A DNA stretch of 64,000 bases from Qipengyuania sp. HL-TH1 (GCF_036365825.1 NZ_CP142675.1:1426001-1490000); one strand, 5' to 3'. Positions 9,501-20,376 are shown, numbered from the stretch's first letter. The notes: generated from the letters alone by a model not told the origin. Made by a program: numbers and translations.

Positions 9501-10664
9501 ATGAACGATGTCGACACCAAACATTCGCAGCGCCGTCCGACCGAAGGGATGCTGGCGCTGGCGAAGGATATCGCCGCGGGCTGCAAGCGCGATGCGTCGG
9601 AGGCGACCACGGTCCCTGCAAGCGTCTATATCGATCCCGATTACTGGGCCCGCGAAAAGACCGCGATATACGACCGCCTGCCGCAGATCCTTTGCCCCTC
9701 CGCGCTGCTACCCGATCCGGGCATGGGAGTGCCGCACGATGCCACCGGACGCCCGCTGCTGATCACGCGCGATGCCGCAGGCGAAGCGCATGTCTTCCTC
9801 AACGTCTGCCGCCACCGCGGCACGCGGCTGGTCGAGGGCAGCGAGGTGCAGTGCACCAAGAAGCTGGTCTGCCCCTATCATGCCTGGACTTATGCGGTTG
9901 ACGGAAGGCTGCTTGCCCTCCCCCGGCCCGACACCTTCCCCGGTTTGGACAAGGGCGAATACGGCCTGGTCGAATTGCCAAGCAGGGAGACCGGCGGGCT
10001 GATTTGGTTCTGCCCGCAGGAAGAGACCGCCGACTTCGGCGTGGCCGAAACCATCGGCAAGGACTTCGACGCGCTGGGCATGGGCGAACAGGTGCTGTTC
10101 CGCCGCAAGACGCATGAGGTCGCGGGGAATTGGAAGCTCATCATGGATGCCTTCCTCGAAAGCTACCATGTCACCCGCCTGCACGCGAAGACCATCGGAC
10201 CTTTCTTCAAGGATGGCGCAACCAGCGGCGACATGATCGGACCGCATGCGCGCAGCGCGGTGGGGCGGCTGGAGGAAATGGCCGATGTCGACCTCGAGGA
10301 CATGGCCGCGCTGCGCCGCGTGGTGACCTACGCCTACCAGCTGCTGCCCGGCGCGCTGATCATCCCCAGCCCCGACTATATCAATGTCATGGTGATGATG
10401 CCGCAGGCGCATGATCGCACGCTGGTCGAGGATTTCATGCTGATCCCCGAACATCCCTCGACCGACAAGGCGCGCGATCACTGGGAACGTAGCTGGGCGC
10501 TGCTCGATGGCGGGGTCTTCGCGGGCGAGGATTTCCGCGCTGCGGAACTGGGCCAGCAGGGTCTTGCCACGGGCGCCGTACCCCAGCTGACGCTGGGCAC
10601 GATGGAAGGCGGCATCCGGCGCTATCACGAGACCGTCGAGGACGCCCTGCGCGCCGCAATCTAG
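9501..10664 (+). CDS. Rieske-type aromatic ring-hydroxylating oxygenase, alpha subunit
   Basis: The 387-residue protein has an N-terminal Rieske [2Fe-2S] domain, seen as CRHRG followed 18 residues later by CPYHAWTY. The C-terminal catalytic domain has NWKLIMDAFLESYHVTRLH, which holds the two His ligands of the mononuclear iron. Proteins of this type oxidise aromatic acids or quaternary amines with a separate reductase, not encoded nearby. The ATG at 9501 gives a sensible N-terminus; a longer frame from 9405 would run into the divergent gene's promoter. The substrate cannot be read from the sequence. Confidence 0.85.
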   Translation: MNDVDTKHSQRRPTEGMLALAKDIAAGCKRDASEATTVPASVYIDPDYWAREKTAIYDRLPQILCPSALLPDPGMGVPHDATGRPLLITRDAAGEAHVFLNVCRHRGTRLVEGSEVQCTKKLVCPYHAWTYAVDGRLLALPRPDTFPGLDKGEYGLVELPSRETGGLIWFCPQEETADFGVAETIGKDFDALGMGEQVLFRRKTHEVAGNWKLIMDAFLESYHVTRLHAKTIGPFFKDGATSGDMIGPHARSAVGRLEEMADVDLEDMAALRRVVTYAYQLLPGALIIPSPDYINVMVMMPQAHDRTLVEDFMLIPEHPSTDKARDHWERSWALLDGGVFAGEDFRAAELGQQGLATGAVPQLTLGTMEGGIRRYHETVEDALRAAI

Positions 10665-10718
10665 CCGCCGGACAGCTAGCGCTTCCGCTGCATTGCACTT
10701 GTGTGTATTGGCGCGGCC

Positions 10719-11486
10719 ATGGCCGACAATCGACTACCCGAAGAAGGCGACCGGATCGCCAAACTGCTCGCCCGTGCGGGCATCGCCAGTCGCCGCGAGA
10801 TCGAACGGATGATCGCCGACGGACGCATCGCAATCGCGGGCAAGGTGCTCGACACGCCAGCGGTCAAGCTGGCGAATCTCAACGGCGTTACCGTCGATGG
10901 CAAGCCGGTCGGGCAGGCCGAAGCAGCGCGGCTGTTTGCCTTCCACAAACCGTCCGGCCTGATCACCGCCGAGCGCGATCCTGCCGGCCGCCCGACGATC
11001 TACACCGCCTTGCGCAATGCCCTGCCCCGCGAAACGGGCCGCGTAATGCCGGTCGGCCGTCTCGACTTCACCACCGAAGGCCTGCTGCTGCTCACCAATG
11101 ATGGCGAGTTGAAGCGGGCGATGGAGCTGCCCTCCTCGGCGATCCCGCGGACCTATCGTGCGCGGGCCTTCGGCGATGTGACGCAGGCGCAGCTCGACGA
11201 TCTGATCGAAGGCGTCGAGGTCGACGGCCTGCGCTATGGCCGGATCGAAGCCGATCTCGAGCGCGGATCGGGCAAGAACCGCTGGATCCAGCTGACGCTG
11301 ACCGAAGGCAAGAACCGCGAAGTGCGGCGCGTGCTCGAACATCTCGGCCTCAAGGTGAACCGCTTGCTGCGCACCGCCTATGGCCCGTTCGAACTCGCCG
11401 ATCTGCCGCGCGGGCAGGCGGTCGAGATCCGCCAGGCCGATGTCGAACGGTTCCGCAAGCAGCTCAAGCGCGGGGGCCAGCTTTGA
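10719..11486 (+). CDS. 23S rRNA pseudouridine synthase, RluB/RsuA family
   Basis: The 255-residue protein has an N-terminal S4 RNA-binding domain (RIAKLLARAGIASRREIERM) and a pseudouridine synthase domain with the catalytic Asp in VGRLDFTTEGLLLLTNDGEL. The segment FHKPSGLITAERDPAGRPT is typical of the RluB/RluE/RsuA branch. RluB is the more likely member because of the long S4 linker, but this needs a tree. The ATG at 10719 is preferred to a GTG at 10701. Its stop overlaps the TTG start of rsmD, so two rRNA modification enzymes are coupled. Confidence 0.88.
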   Translation: MADNRLPEEGDRIAKLLARAGIASRREIERMIADGRIAIAGKVLDTPAVKLANLNGVTVDGKPVGQAEAARLFAFHKPSGLITAERDPAGRPTIYTALRNALPRETGRVMPVGRLDFTTEGLLLLTNDGELKRAMELPSSAIPRTYRARAFGDVTQAQLDDLIEGVEVDGLRYGRIEADLERGSGKNRWIQLTLTEGKNREVRRVLEHLGLKVNRLLRTAYGPFELADLPRGQAVEIRQADVERFRKQLKRGGQL

Positions 11487-12028
11487 GGATCATCGCGGGC
11501 GAATGGCGCGGACGCAAACTGGTTGCACCGCCAGGAGACCTGACCCGCCCGACCGCGGACCGGACGCGCGAGACGCTGTTCAACATGCTCGCCAGCCGCA
11601 TCGGCAGTTTCGAAGGCCTGGCGGTGCTCGACCTGTTCGCCGGTTCTGGCGCATTGGGGCTCGAAGCGCTGTCACGCGGCGCTGCATCCTGCCTGTTCGT
11701 CGAACAGGACGCCCAGGCGGTGAAAGCCATCCGCGCCAATATCGACACCTTCGATGCACGGTCACGCTGTGTGGTGCAGCAAGCCTCGGTCATGAGCCTG
11801 GGCCCTGCCAAGGCACCGCATGATTTGATCCTGCTCGATCCGCCCTATGAAACCGGAGCCGGCTATGTTGCGCTCGAGCGCCTCACCCGGCTTGGCTGGA
11901 TCGGATCCGCGACATGGGTTGCGCTCGAAACTGGCGCGAAGGAAGCCAGCGCCATGCGCACGCTCGAACTGGTTGCCGAACGAAAGACCGGCAAGGCGAA
12001 GATTTCGCTGCTTCGCCTCGCCGGATAG
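11483..12028 (+). CDS. rsmD: 16S rRNA (guanine(966)-N(2))-methyltransferase
   Basis: RsmD methylates G966 of 16S rRNA in the small subunit. The 181-residue protein has the N-terminal MRIIAGEWRGRKL and TRPTADRTRETLFNML, the SAM-binding loop LDLFAGSGALGLEALSRGA, and the catalytic LLDPPYE (DPPY motif). The start is a TTG overlapping the stop of the pseudouridine synthase gene. It converges on the first WP-repeat gene, with a 12-base gap. Confidence 0.93.
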   Translation: MRIIAGEWRGRKLVAPPGDLTRPTADRTRETLFNMLASRIGSFEGLAVLDLFAGSGALGLEALSRGAASCLFVEQDAQAVKAIRANIDTFDARSRCVVQQASVMSLGPAKAPHDLILLDPPYETGAGYVALERLTRLGWIGSATWVALETGAKEASAMRTLELVAERKTGKAKISLLRLAG

Positions 12029-12040
12029 TTCACGACACGA

Positions 12041-12472
12041 CTACATCGGATCGGCGGCGTCGGAGTCCATATCGGTCGCCGGATCGGGCTCCGCCATCGG
12101 TTCACCTGCGCTCGGTGCCACCTGGGTCGCGGCTTGGGCCTCGATCTGCATCCAGGCTTGCGCCTGCTGCTCGGAAGGCAACCCGCTCAGGGTCAGCTTG
12201 TTGGTGTCCGAGACGCGCCAGAACAGTTCCCTGCGTTCGGGAGTGAGCGACCAGTAGTAGGTCTGCACTTCGGCGGGCCAGGCGTCGAACTGTCCCTGCA
12301 GCTCGTCCGGCCAGGAATCGTAGGATGCCTGTTGCTCCGCGGAGAGACCAAGGTCCGCCTCCGCAGTCACCGACTCATCGGAAGCCGCGTCGGCCGACAC
12401 GTCTTGGGCAATCGCGGGGATCGACAGCGAGGCGAGCGCGCCGCCAGCGATAAAATAGAATGTCTTACGCAT
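12041..12472 (-). CDS. Secreted WP-repeat protein of unknown function (paralogue 1)
   Basis: This 143-residue protein begins with a clear signal peptide (MRKTFYFIAGGALASLSIPAIAQ), so it is exported. The middle holds two Trp-Pro repeats (YDSWPDELQ then FDAWPAEVQ) followed by YYWSLTP and WRVSD. The C-terminus is rich in Pro, Glu and Asp. AAAGGA lies 6 bases before the ATG at 12472; an ATG three bases upstream is an alternative. It is clearly related to the gene at 12736-13314. I recognise no named family and no catalytic motif; regularly spaced aromatic residues suggest binding rather than catalysis. Confidence 0.75.
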   Translation of the reverse strand: MRKTFYFIAGGALASLSIPAIAQDVSADAASDESVTAEADLGLSAEQQASYDSWPDELQGQFDAWPAEVQTYYWSLTPERRELFWRVSDTNKLTLSGLPSEQQAQAWMQIEAQAATQVAPSAGEPMAEPDPATDMDSDAADPM

Positions 12473-12648
12473 CATAAGTCCTTTCACGTGGGGGCGTGAC
12501 GAGGCCCGTCCAGCGGCACATCGGAAGATGCGCTCGCCGAATACCGAACCAACGCCGCTCCCGCTGGACCGCCCCGGCACCAGACCCGCTCCCGACACGT
12601 CCGGTCGCGAAATGTGCCCAAAATGCGGCAACCTGCGAGCACGCATGC

Positions 12649-12685
12649 AAAAAGGGGCGGGATCGCCTCGGCAGCCCCGCCCCTT
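12649..12685 (-). terminator. Rho-independent terminator after WP-repeat paralogue 2
   Basis: Read on the - strand, an AAGGGGCGGGG arm (12675-12685) pairs with CCCGCCCCTT (12652-12661) across a 13-base loop, and the T-run 12649-12653 extends the 3' arm. It lies about 50 bases downstream of the stop at 12736 and would separate transcription of the two tandem paralogues. Confidence 0.75.
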
Positions 12686-12735
12686 CCAAGCATTATGCGC
12701 GGCAATTTCAATCGCTGCGCGGACTTTGAAAGCGT

Positions 12736-13314
12736 TTACGAACCCGGCTTCTTGGCCGGCAGCTTGCCTGGAATCTCGCTCGCGGGCTGACCCGGCCAGT
12801 ATTCAAGCGGGCGATTGCCCGTCTTGTTCTTGGCCCAGCTGTTGATGCAGCCGTCCTGCTGCATGCTGTCGCACACGGGCAGATTTTCTCCCGAAGCGGC
12901 GGCGTATCCGGCCGGGGTGGACTGACTGACTTCCTTGCTCACGAACCGCGGTGCGGTCGAGGCCGAGGCGCTTGCGCTAGGGGCCACCGGTGTGGCGTCG
13001 GGACCGATCTGCGCGGCCACTTGTGCCAAGGCCTGTGCGCGCGCTTCGGGCGTCATTTCGTAGATGCGCAAACGCTGGGCATCGGTGAGCACCCACCAGC
13101 CCTCGGTCTGCGCGGGGGTGAGGGTCCAGTAATATTGCTGCACATCGCCGGGCCAGCGATCATAGGCGCTTTGCCGGTCGGCAGGCCAGGCATCGTACAT
13201 GGCTTCCTGATCGGCCGACCATGCATAGGCCTCGCCATGCATATGGTGATCTGCCAGCGCCGGGGCGGCGGTGAAGGCCAGCGCAGCAGCGCCGGCAAGG
13301 ATAAGATTACGCAT
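12736..13314 (-). CDS. Secreted WP-repeat protein of unknown function (paralogue 2)
   Basis: The 192-residue protein has a signal peptide (MRNLILAGAAALAFTAAPALA) and then a His-containing start (DHHMHGEAYAW). Three repeats of the type (Y/F)DxWP follow (YDAWPADRQ, YDRWPGDVQ, preceded by a YAWSADQEAMYDAWP run), then YYWTLTP and WVLTDAQRL. The C-terminal part, not shared with paralogue 1, contains two Cys (VCDSMQQDGCINSWAKN) and a Lys/Pro tail. GGAG lies 9 bases before the chosen ATG. It is divergent from the UvrD gene. Family unknown; likely periplasmic or surface-located. Confidence 0.75.
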   Translation of the reverse strand: MRNLILAGAAALAFTAAPALADHHMHGEAYAWSADQEAMYDAWPADRQSAYDRWPGDVQQYYWTLTPAQTEGWWVLTDAQRLRIYEMTPEARAQALAQVAAQIGPDATPVAPSASASASTAPRFVSKEVSQSTPAGYAAASGENLPVCDSMQQDGCINSWAKNKTGNRPLEYWPGQPASEIPGKLPAKKPGS

Positions 13315-13440
13315 CGGAGATTGCTCCATTCGTCGTTGTCATCGTCCAATTTACGCAGCGAAAGGGTTATCGGTTCCGGTGGATGCCTGCGCGCGGGGCT
13401 TGTCTTGCGACCCTGCGTTCCCTAGCTGTTCCGAACCCTC

Positions 13441-15753
13441 ATGACCGATCTCCCCACCCCGTCCGACGCGCCCGAGAATGCGCAGCTTCCCGCCTATGCA
13501 GCGCGGTTGAACGCGCCCCAGCGCGAGGCCGTTCTGACCACCGAAGGGCCTGTGCTGATGCTGGCCGGAGCCGGCACCGGCAAGACCGCGGCACTGACCG
13601 CACGGCTGGCACATCTCATCGCAACGCGCCGCGCATGGCCGAGCGAAATCCTCTGCGTCACCTTTACCAACAAGGCCGCACGCGAGATGCGCGAGCGCGT
13701 GGGCCGGCATATCGGTGATGCGGTCGAGGGCATGCCCTGGCTGGGCACGTTCCACTCGATCGGCGCGCGGATGCTGCGCCGCCATGCCGAACTGGTCGGG
13801 CTCAAGAGCAATTACACAATCATCGATCCCGACGACCAGCTGCGGCTGCTCAAGCAGCTGATCCAGGAAAACGATCTCGACGAGAAGCGCTGGCCTGCGC
13901 GCCAGCTCGCCGGCCTGCTCGACCGCTGGAAGAACCGCGGGCTCAATCCCGGCGATCTCGATGCGGTGGAGAACGAAAGCTACGCCAATGGCCGCGGCGC
14001 GCAATTCTACAAGCTCTATCAGGATCGCCTGAAAGCGCTCAACGCCTGCGACTTTGGCGATCTGCTGCTGCATATGCTCAACATCTTCCGCGAGCATCAC
14101 GACGTGCTGGCGCAATATCAGCAGCGCTTCAAATACATCCTCGTCGACGAATATCAGGACACCAACCAGGTCCAGTATCTGTGGCTGCGCCTGCTTGCCC
14201 AGGCCCGCAAGAACATCTGCGTTGTGGGCGACGACGACCAGTCGATCTATTCATGGCGCGGCGCAGAAGTCGCCAATATCCTCAAGTTCGAAAAGGATTT
14301 TCCCGGCGCTGCGGTGGTCAAGCTGGAGCAGAATTATCGTTCCACCCCGCAGATCCTCGGGGCCGCATCGGGGTTGATCAACGCCAATAGCGAACGGCTT
14401 GGCAAGACGCTGTGGACCGAGCTTCCCGCGGGCGAGAATATCCGCGTCATCGGCGTATGGGACGGTCCCGAGGAAGCCCGCCGCGTTGGCGAGGAGATCG
14501 AGCGGCTCGAACGCGAAGGTGCCCCGCTCGACCAGATCGCGATCCTCGTGCGCGCGCAGTACCAGACCCGCGAATTCGAAGACCGATTCATCCAGATCGG
14601 CCTCAATTACCGCATTGTCGGGGGGTTCCGTTTCTACGAACGCGCCGAAATCCGCGATGCGCTGGCCTATCTGCGCACCATCGCCCAGCCCGCCGACGAT
14701 TTGGCTTTCGAGCGGATCTACAACCAGCCCAAGCGCGGGCTTGGCGCGAAGACACTGGAAGCCATGCGCCGCCACGCACGGCGTACACAAATGCCGCTGA
14801 CCGCCGCCAGCCTCGACCTGTGCGACACCGACGAATTGCCCGCGCGTGCGAAGAACAACCTCGTCGCCCTGCTCGGCCAGTTCGTCCATTGGCGCGAGCA
14901 GGTGGACAAGGTCACCCCATCCGAACTGCTCCGCCGCGTGCTCGCCGAAAGCGGCTATGAAGACATGCTGCAAAAGGATCGCAGCGCCGAAAGCGCCGGA
15001 CGGCTGGAAAACCTCACCGAACTCGCCCGGGCGATGGAGGACTACGACACGCTCGGCGATTTCCTCGAGCATGTCGGACTGGTGATGGACAACGACCGCG
15101 CCGGGGATGGCGAGAAGGTCACCATCATGACCATGCACGCCGCCAAGGGGCTCGAATTCGACCATGTCTTCCTGCCCGGCTGGGAAGAAGGCGTTTTTCC
15201 CAGCCAGCGTGCGATCGACGAAGGCGGGCTCGCCAGTCTCGAGGAAGAGCGCCGCCTCGCCTATGTCGCGATCACCCGGGCCAAGCGCCGCTGCACCATC
15301 CTGCATGCCGCCAACCGGCGCATTTACGGCCAATGGACTAGTTCCATCCCCAGCCGCTTCATCGAGGATCTGCCCGAGGAATATCTCACCAGCGAGACCA
15401 CCATGACCGGCGGCGCATCGCTGTGGCGGGCGAACTGGAGCGAGACCGACGATCCCTTCGCGCATGTTTCGACCAACCGGCCCGATCGCTCGGGAGCCCG
15501 CGGCCCCGGGTGGCAGCGAGCGCTATCGTCGGGCTATGACGCGACGCCCAAGCGCCTGGCCGAACCCGGCCGCAGCGCGGCGAGCTTTGCCGCGCAACCG
15601 CGCAGCGACATTTCGATCGGAGCGCGCGTGTTCCACGACAAGTTCGGCTATGGCTGCGTGACCGACCAAGAAGGCAACAAGCTGACGATCGAATTCGAAA
15701 AGGCGGGCGAGAAGCGCGTACTCGACAGCTTCGTCACACTGGCTGACGACTAG
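13441..15753 (+). CDS. UvrD/PcrA-type ATP-dependent DNA helicase
   Basis: This superfamily 1A helicase unwinds DNA in repair and replication restart. The 770-residue protein shows the motifs in order: Q-motif LNAPQREAV, Walker A AGAGTGKTAALTARL, Ia VTFTNKAAREM, Walker B VDEYQDTN, motif III VVGDDDQSIYSWRGA, motif IV LEQNYRST, motif V MHAAKGLEFDHVFLPGWEEG and motif VI RRLAYVAITRAK. The C-terminal 60 residues form a Tudor-like UvrD/PcrA domain (GARVFHDKFGYGCV). Length and order match UvrD/PcrA; which name applies is not decidable here. Confidence 0.93.
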   Translation: MTDLPTPSDAPENAQLPAYAARLNAPQREAVLTTEGPVLMLAGAGTGKTAALTARLAHLIATRRAWPSEILCVTFTNKAAREMRERVGRHIGDAVEGMPWLGTFHSIGARMLRRHAELVGLKSNYTIIDPDDQLRLLKQLIQENDLDEKRWPARQLAGLLDRWKNRGLNPGDLDAVENESYANGRGAQFYKLYQDRLKALNACDFGDLLLHMLNIFREHHDVLAQYQQRFKYILVDEYQDTNQVQYLWLRLLAQARKNICVVGDDDQSIYSWRGAEVANILKFEKDFPGAAVVKLEQNYRSTPQILGAASGLINANSERLGKTLWTELPAGENIRVIGVWDGPEEARRVGEEIERLEREGAPLDQIAILVRAQYQTREFEDRFIQIGLNYRIVGGFRFYERAEIRDALAYLRTIAQPADDLAFERIYNQPKRGLGAKTLEAMRRHARRTQMPLTAASLDLCDTDELPARAKNNLVALLGQFVHWREQVDKVTPSELLRRVLAESGYEDMLQKDRSAESAGRLENLTELARAMEDYDTLGDFLEHVGLVMDNDRAGDGEKVTIMTMHAAKGLEFDHVFLPGWEEGVFPSQRAIDEGGLASLEEERRLAYVAITRAKRRCTILHAANRRIYGQWTSSIPSRFIEDLPEEYLTSETTMTGGASLWRANWSETDDPFAHVSTNRPDRSGARGPGWQRALSSGYDATPKRLAEPGRSAASFAAQPRSDISIGARVFHDKFGYGCVTDQEGNKLTIEFEKAGEKRVLDSFVTLADD

Positions 15754-15803
15754 GACTGCCTGACCGGCAGGGTCGCAGCATTCTACTGCGGTGAAACCGC
15801 TGG

Positions 15804-17225
<1,422 letters not shown>

Positions 17226-17346
17226 GCGGTTCGAAATTGTCCCTGGAACATAGGCCGACAACAAGCTGCGCGTCCGCAACATCGGCTGGCCGCGCCCTTC
17301 GCCGGAAATACGCCGAAAGTCAAGAAATCACGGTGCGAAGTGCAGA

Positions 17347-17916
17347 TCAGCGGTCGTCGGTAACCGCCACGAGGCGATTGAGGTTGGAAATGCGACACTT
17401 CGCCCCGGCGCGCGACAGCAAGCGATCGCGATCGACGCACAGCTTGCCATCGTCATTCTGCTCGACATAGAAGCCGAGGTAGAAATCGCGCGGGCTGCAG
17501 CTTTTCTCGAGCTCGGCGGTAATGATCTGGCGGTTGCTCATATACATCACCAGCCGGCTGTCACGGTCGGATACGCCGATGATATCGCTCGCATCGACGC
17601 AGCTGCCGTAAGGGCGTTCGACGAGCCGCGGCGGCGGGGCTTGGCGCGGCAGTTCCGTCAGAAAGCTGCGCCGCATGCTGCTGGGCTGCGGGCTGATTCG
17701 CAGGATGACGCGGCGCTCGATCCGCACCTGGTTGGCGACCGGTATGCTGCGGCTGTCGGTAAATCCGGTCCAGATGGTACCGCGTGCCGATAGCGCCTCG
17801 CTATCCAGGCGGGTGCCCTCTGACACGTGCGCCTGGTGCGCGACCGCACCCTCCCCCGCGCCTGACGGCGTGCCCAATGCGACGAGCATGGCAAAAAGGG
17901 GAGACAGCAGGGGCAT
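17347..17916 (-). CDS. Hypothetical exported protein
   Basis: The 189-residue protein starts with a short hydrophobic leader (MPLLSPLFAMLVALGTPSGA), probably a signal peptide. The rest is soluble and contains four Cys (in GSCVDAS, KSCSPRDF, KLCVDRD and AKCRISN), which could form two disulfides in the periplasm. I recognise no family or catalytic motif. It is divergent from the FAD-oxidoreductase gene and 121 bases from the DEAD-box helicase gene. Confidence 0.7.
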   Translation of the reverse strand: MPLLSPLFAMLVALGTPSGAGEGAVAHQAHVSEGTRLDSEALSARGTIWTGFTDSRSIPVANQVRIERRVILRISPQPSSMRRSFLTELPRQAPPPRLVERPYGSCVDASDIIGVSDRDSRLVMYMSNRQIITAELEKSCSPRDFYLGFYVEQNDDGKLCVDRDRLLSRAGAKCRISNLNRLVAVTDDR

Positions 17917-18072
17917 GCTTCGTTCGAACGCTCCTCGGCCGCAGGTCGATTAACGTGCGGGAAGTTATGGCGTTGCCTGATGCGCCCCCACGCTTGAATG
18001 CGGGCTTAATTGTTCTGGCCCGATTGGCAAGTGGTGGCATTTGCCCGCCCATCTATGGCAAGGATGCTGCAG

Positions 18073-19521
18073 ATGACCGTGACCGACACCTTTCGCGCCG
18101 CCGCCGCCGACATCCTGGGACCACGCGGGTTCACCTGCGATCCCGAACTAGTCGAACCTTGGCTAACCGACTGGCGGGGACGGTACACCGGCAAGGCGGT
18201 CGGGCTGGCCTCGCCCGCCTCGACCGACGAACTCGCCCGGTTCGTCACACTATGCGCAGCGCACCGAATTCCGATCGTCCCGCAGGGCGGAAACAGCGGC
18301 ATGTCGGGCGGCGCCACGCCCGACGAGAGTGGCACGAGCGTATTGCTTTCGCTGCGCCGAATGGATGTGATCCGGGATTTTGATGTCGCTGCACAGCAAA
18401 TTACCTGTGACGCAGGCGTGGTGCTCCAGACGCTGCACGAGACCGCCGAAGAGCAAGGCTTGCGCTTTCCCCTCACGCTTGGCGGCAAGGGTTCGGCCAC
18501 CGTGGGCGGCCTCATCTCGACCAATGCCGGGGGAACGCAGGTCCTGCGCCACGGCACGATGCGCGCGCAGGTGCTTGGGATCGAAGCGGTGCTGGCCGAT
18601 GGCGAAATTTTCTCCGGTCTGGTCCCGCTCAAGAAGGACAATCGCGGCTTCGATCTCAAGCAGATGCTGATCGGGTCCGAAGGGACCTTGGGGATCATAA
18701 CCGCCGCGACCCTGCGGCTGGTGCCGCAGATCGGCGAACGCCGCGTTGCCTGGGTCGGCCTGCCCAGCATCTCGGCAGCGCGCGAATTGCTGCTCCACTG
18801 CGAGAAGGTCGCGAGCGACGCGCTGGAAGGGTACGAGGTGCTGCCCCGCCATTGCCTCGAATCGGTCCTGGCACACGTTCCTACCGCGCGAAGCCCGCTG
18901 GCGGGAACGCATGCCTGGCATGCGCTGGTTGAACTGGTCGCGGACCCGGGTGACGCAGGACAGCTCGACAACCTGGTCACAGAGGTGTTCGAGAGTGCGA
19001 TGGAGCACGGCCTGCTCGAGGATGCCGTAATCTCGACCAGCGAGGGACAGGCCGAAGCCTTCTGGCAGATACGCGACAGCATCTCCGCGGCGGAGCGCGC
19101 GATCGGTCCGGCGATGCAGCACGATATCTCGGTCCCGGTAGCACGGATGGCCGAATTCGTAGAAACGGCGGCGCCGCAGGTGGAGAAGCGGTTTCCCGGC
19201 ACTCGCGCGGTCGGGTTCGGCCATCTGGGCGATGGCAATATCCACTTCCATGTTCTCGCCCCCGCCGGTGCGGTGCGCGGCGAATGGGAAAGGGGCGACG
19301 GAAAAGCGATCAGCGCGTTCGTCCATGACCGTGTGACCGACTTCGGCGGATCGCTCAGCGCGGAACACGGTATTGGCCAGATGAAACGCGATGAACTCGG
19401 GCGATTGGGCGATCCGGTGGCGCTCTTGCTGATGCGCAAGGTCAAGCAGGCGCTCGATCCGCAGGGGATACTCAACCCGGGCAAACTGGTCCCGCTTGCA
19501 CCGCACGCCGCAACGCCGTAA
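18073..19521 (+). CDS. FAD-linked oxidase, D-2-hydroxyacid dehydrogenase type
   Basis: The 482-residue flavoprotein has an N-terminal PCMH-type FAD-binding domain (PQGGNSGMSGGATPDESG, and LGGKGSATVGGLISTNAGGTQ) and a C-terminal FAD-oxidase domain with FGHLGDGNIHFHVL and LSAEHGIGQMKRDEL, whose His and Glu bind metal and substrate. This is the pattern of D-2-hydroxyglutarate/D-lactate dehydrogenases (GlcD/D2HGDH group). AAGGA lies 8 bases before the ATG at 18073. sapC follows after 66 bases. The exact hydroxyacid substrate is not known. Confidence 0.88.
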   Translation: MTVTDTFRAAAADILGPRGFTCDPELVEPWLTDWRGRYTGKAVGLASPASTDELARFVTLCAAHRIPIVPQGGNSGMSGGATPDESGTSVLLSLRRMDVIRDFDVAAQQITCDAGVVLQTLHETAEEQGLRFPLTLGGKGSATVGGLISTNAGGTQVLRHGTMRAQVLGIEAVLADGEIFSGLVPLKKDNRGFDLKQMLIGSEGTLGIITAATLRLVPQIGERRVAWVGLPSISAARELLLHCEKVASDALEGYEVLPRHCLESVLAHVPTARSPLAGTHAWHALVELVADPGDAGQLDNLVTEVFESAMEHGLLEDAVISTSEGQAEAFWQIRDSISAAERAIGPAMQHDISVPVARMAEFVETAAPQVEKRFPGTRAVGFGHLGDGNIHFHVLAPAGAVRGEWERGDGKAISAFVHDRVTDFGGSLSAEHGIGQMKRDELGRLGDPVALLLMRKVKQALDPQGILNPGKLVPLAPHAATP

Positions 19522-19587
19522 AGCGCCCGCTTCGTGAGCTTGCCCATCGGGTTTGCCGCTCAATTCAATCGAATTTCGGAGAGTTCC

Positions 19588-20376
19588 ATGGCCAGCGCGC
19601 CGCAGCCCAATCTGCCCCTGTTCTTCAAAGACCTGATGCCGCTCAACAGCAAGGACCATGCGAATTACCGCTCGCGTCCGATGACCAAGGCACCGTGGCT
19701 CGCCAAGCAGCATGCCGTGCCGCTGACGGTGGACGAGTTCGTCCAGGCGCAGCGCGATATGCCGATCGTCTTCTCGACCGGCCCCGAAGCTGTGCCGCTG
19801 GCGCTGATGGGCCTCAATGACGGCGTCAACACTTTCGTGGACGAAGAAGGCAGCGTGACCGAGCAGGTCTACATCCCCGCCTATGTCCGCCGCTATCCCT
19901 TCATGCTCGCACGGCTCAAGCCCGACAGCGAGGACCTGTCGCTGTGCTTCGACCCCACTGCTGAGAACATTGGCGAGTTCGAAGAAGGCCAGGCCTTGTT
20001 CGAAAATGGCGAAGCCAGCGAAGGCACCAAGCAGATCCTCGAGTTCTGCGAGCAGTTCGAACATGCCGGCCAGCGCACGCAGAACTTCATGAAGGAACTG
20101 AAGGATCACGACCTCCTGATGGAAGGCGAGATCTCGATCACCCAGCAGGGTAGCGACAAGCCGTTCGTCTATCGCGGGTTCCAGATGATCAATCAGGAAA
20201 AGCTGCGCGAACTGCGCGGCGACCAGCTGCGCAAATGGACCGAAAACGGCCTGCTGCCGCTGATCTGGGCGCAGATCTTCTCGATGGACATGATGCGTAC
20301 GATCTTCGGCCGCCAGCTCCAGCAGGGCAAGGTGCCGATGCCCGACGCCGCGACTGCCGGTGTCCCGACTGCCTAA
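19588..20376 (+). CDS. SapC family protein
   Basis: The 262-residue soluble protein matches the SapC family, first described next to an S-layer protein export system in Campylobacter. Recognisable segments are LNSKDHANYRSRP near the start, VPLALMGLNDGVNTFVDE and YIPAYVRRYPFMLA in the middle, and GFQMINQEKLRELRGDQLRKW near the end. It has no signal peptide. The ATG at 19588 has CGGAGAG upstream. No S-layer gene is nearby. Many sphingomonads carry sapC genes beside TonB receptors or tryptophan halogenases; here the partner is an FAD-linked oxidase. Confidence 0.85.
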   Translation: MASAPQPNLPLFFKDLMPLNSKDHANYRSRPMTKAPWLAKQHAVPLTVDEFVQAQRDMPIVFSTGPEAVPLALMGLNDGVNTFVDEEGSVTEQVYIPAYVRRYPFMLARLKPDSEDLSLCFDPTAENIGEFEEGQALFENGEASEGTKQILEFCEQFEHAGQRTQNFMKELKDHDLLMEGEISITQQGSDKPFVYRGFQMINQEKLRELRGDQLRKWTENGLLPLIWAQIFSMDMMRTIFGRQLQQGKVPMPDAATAGVPTA

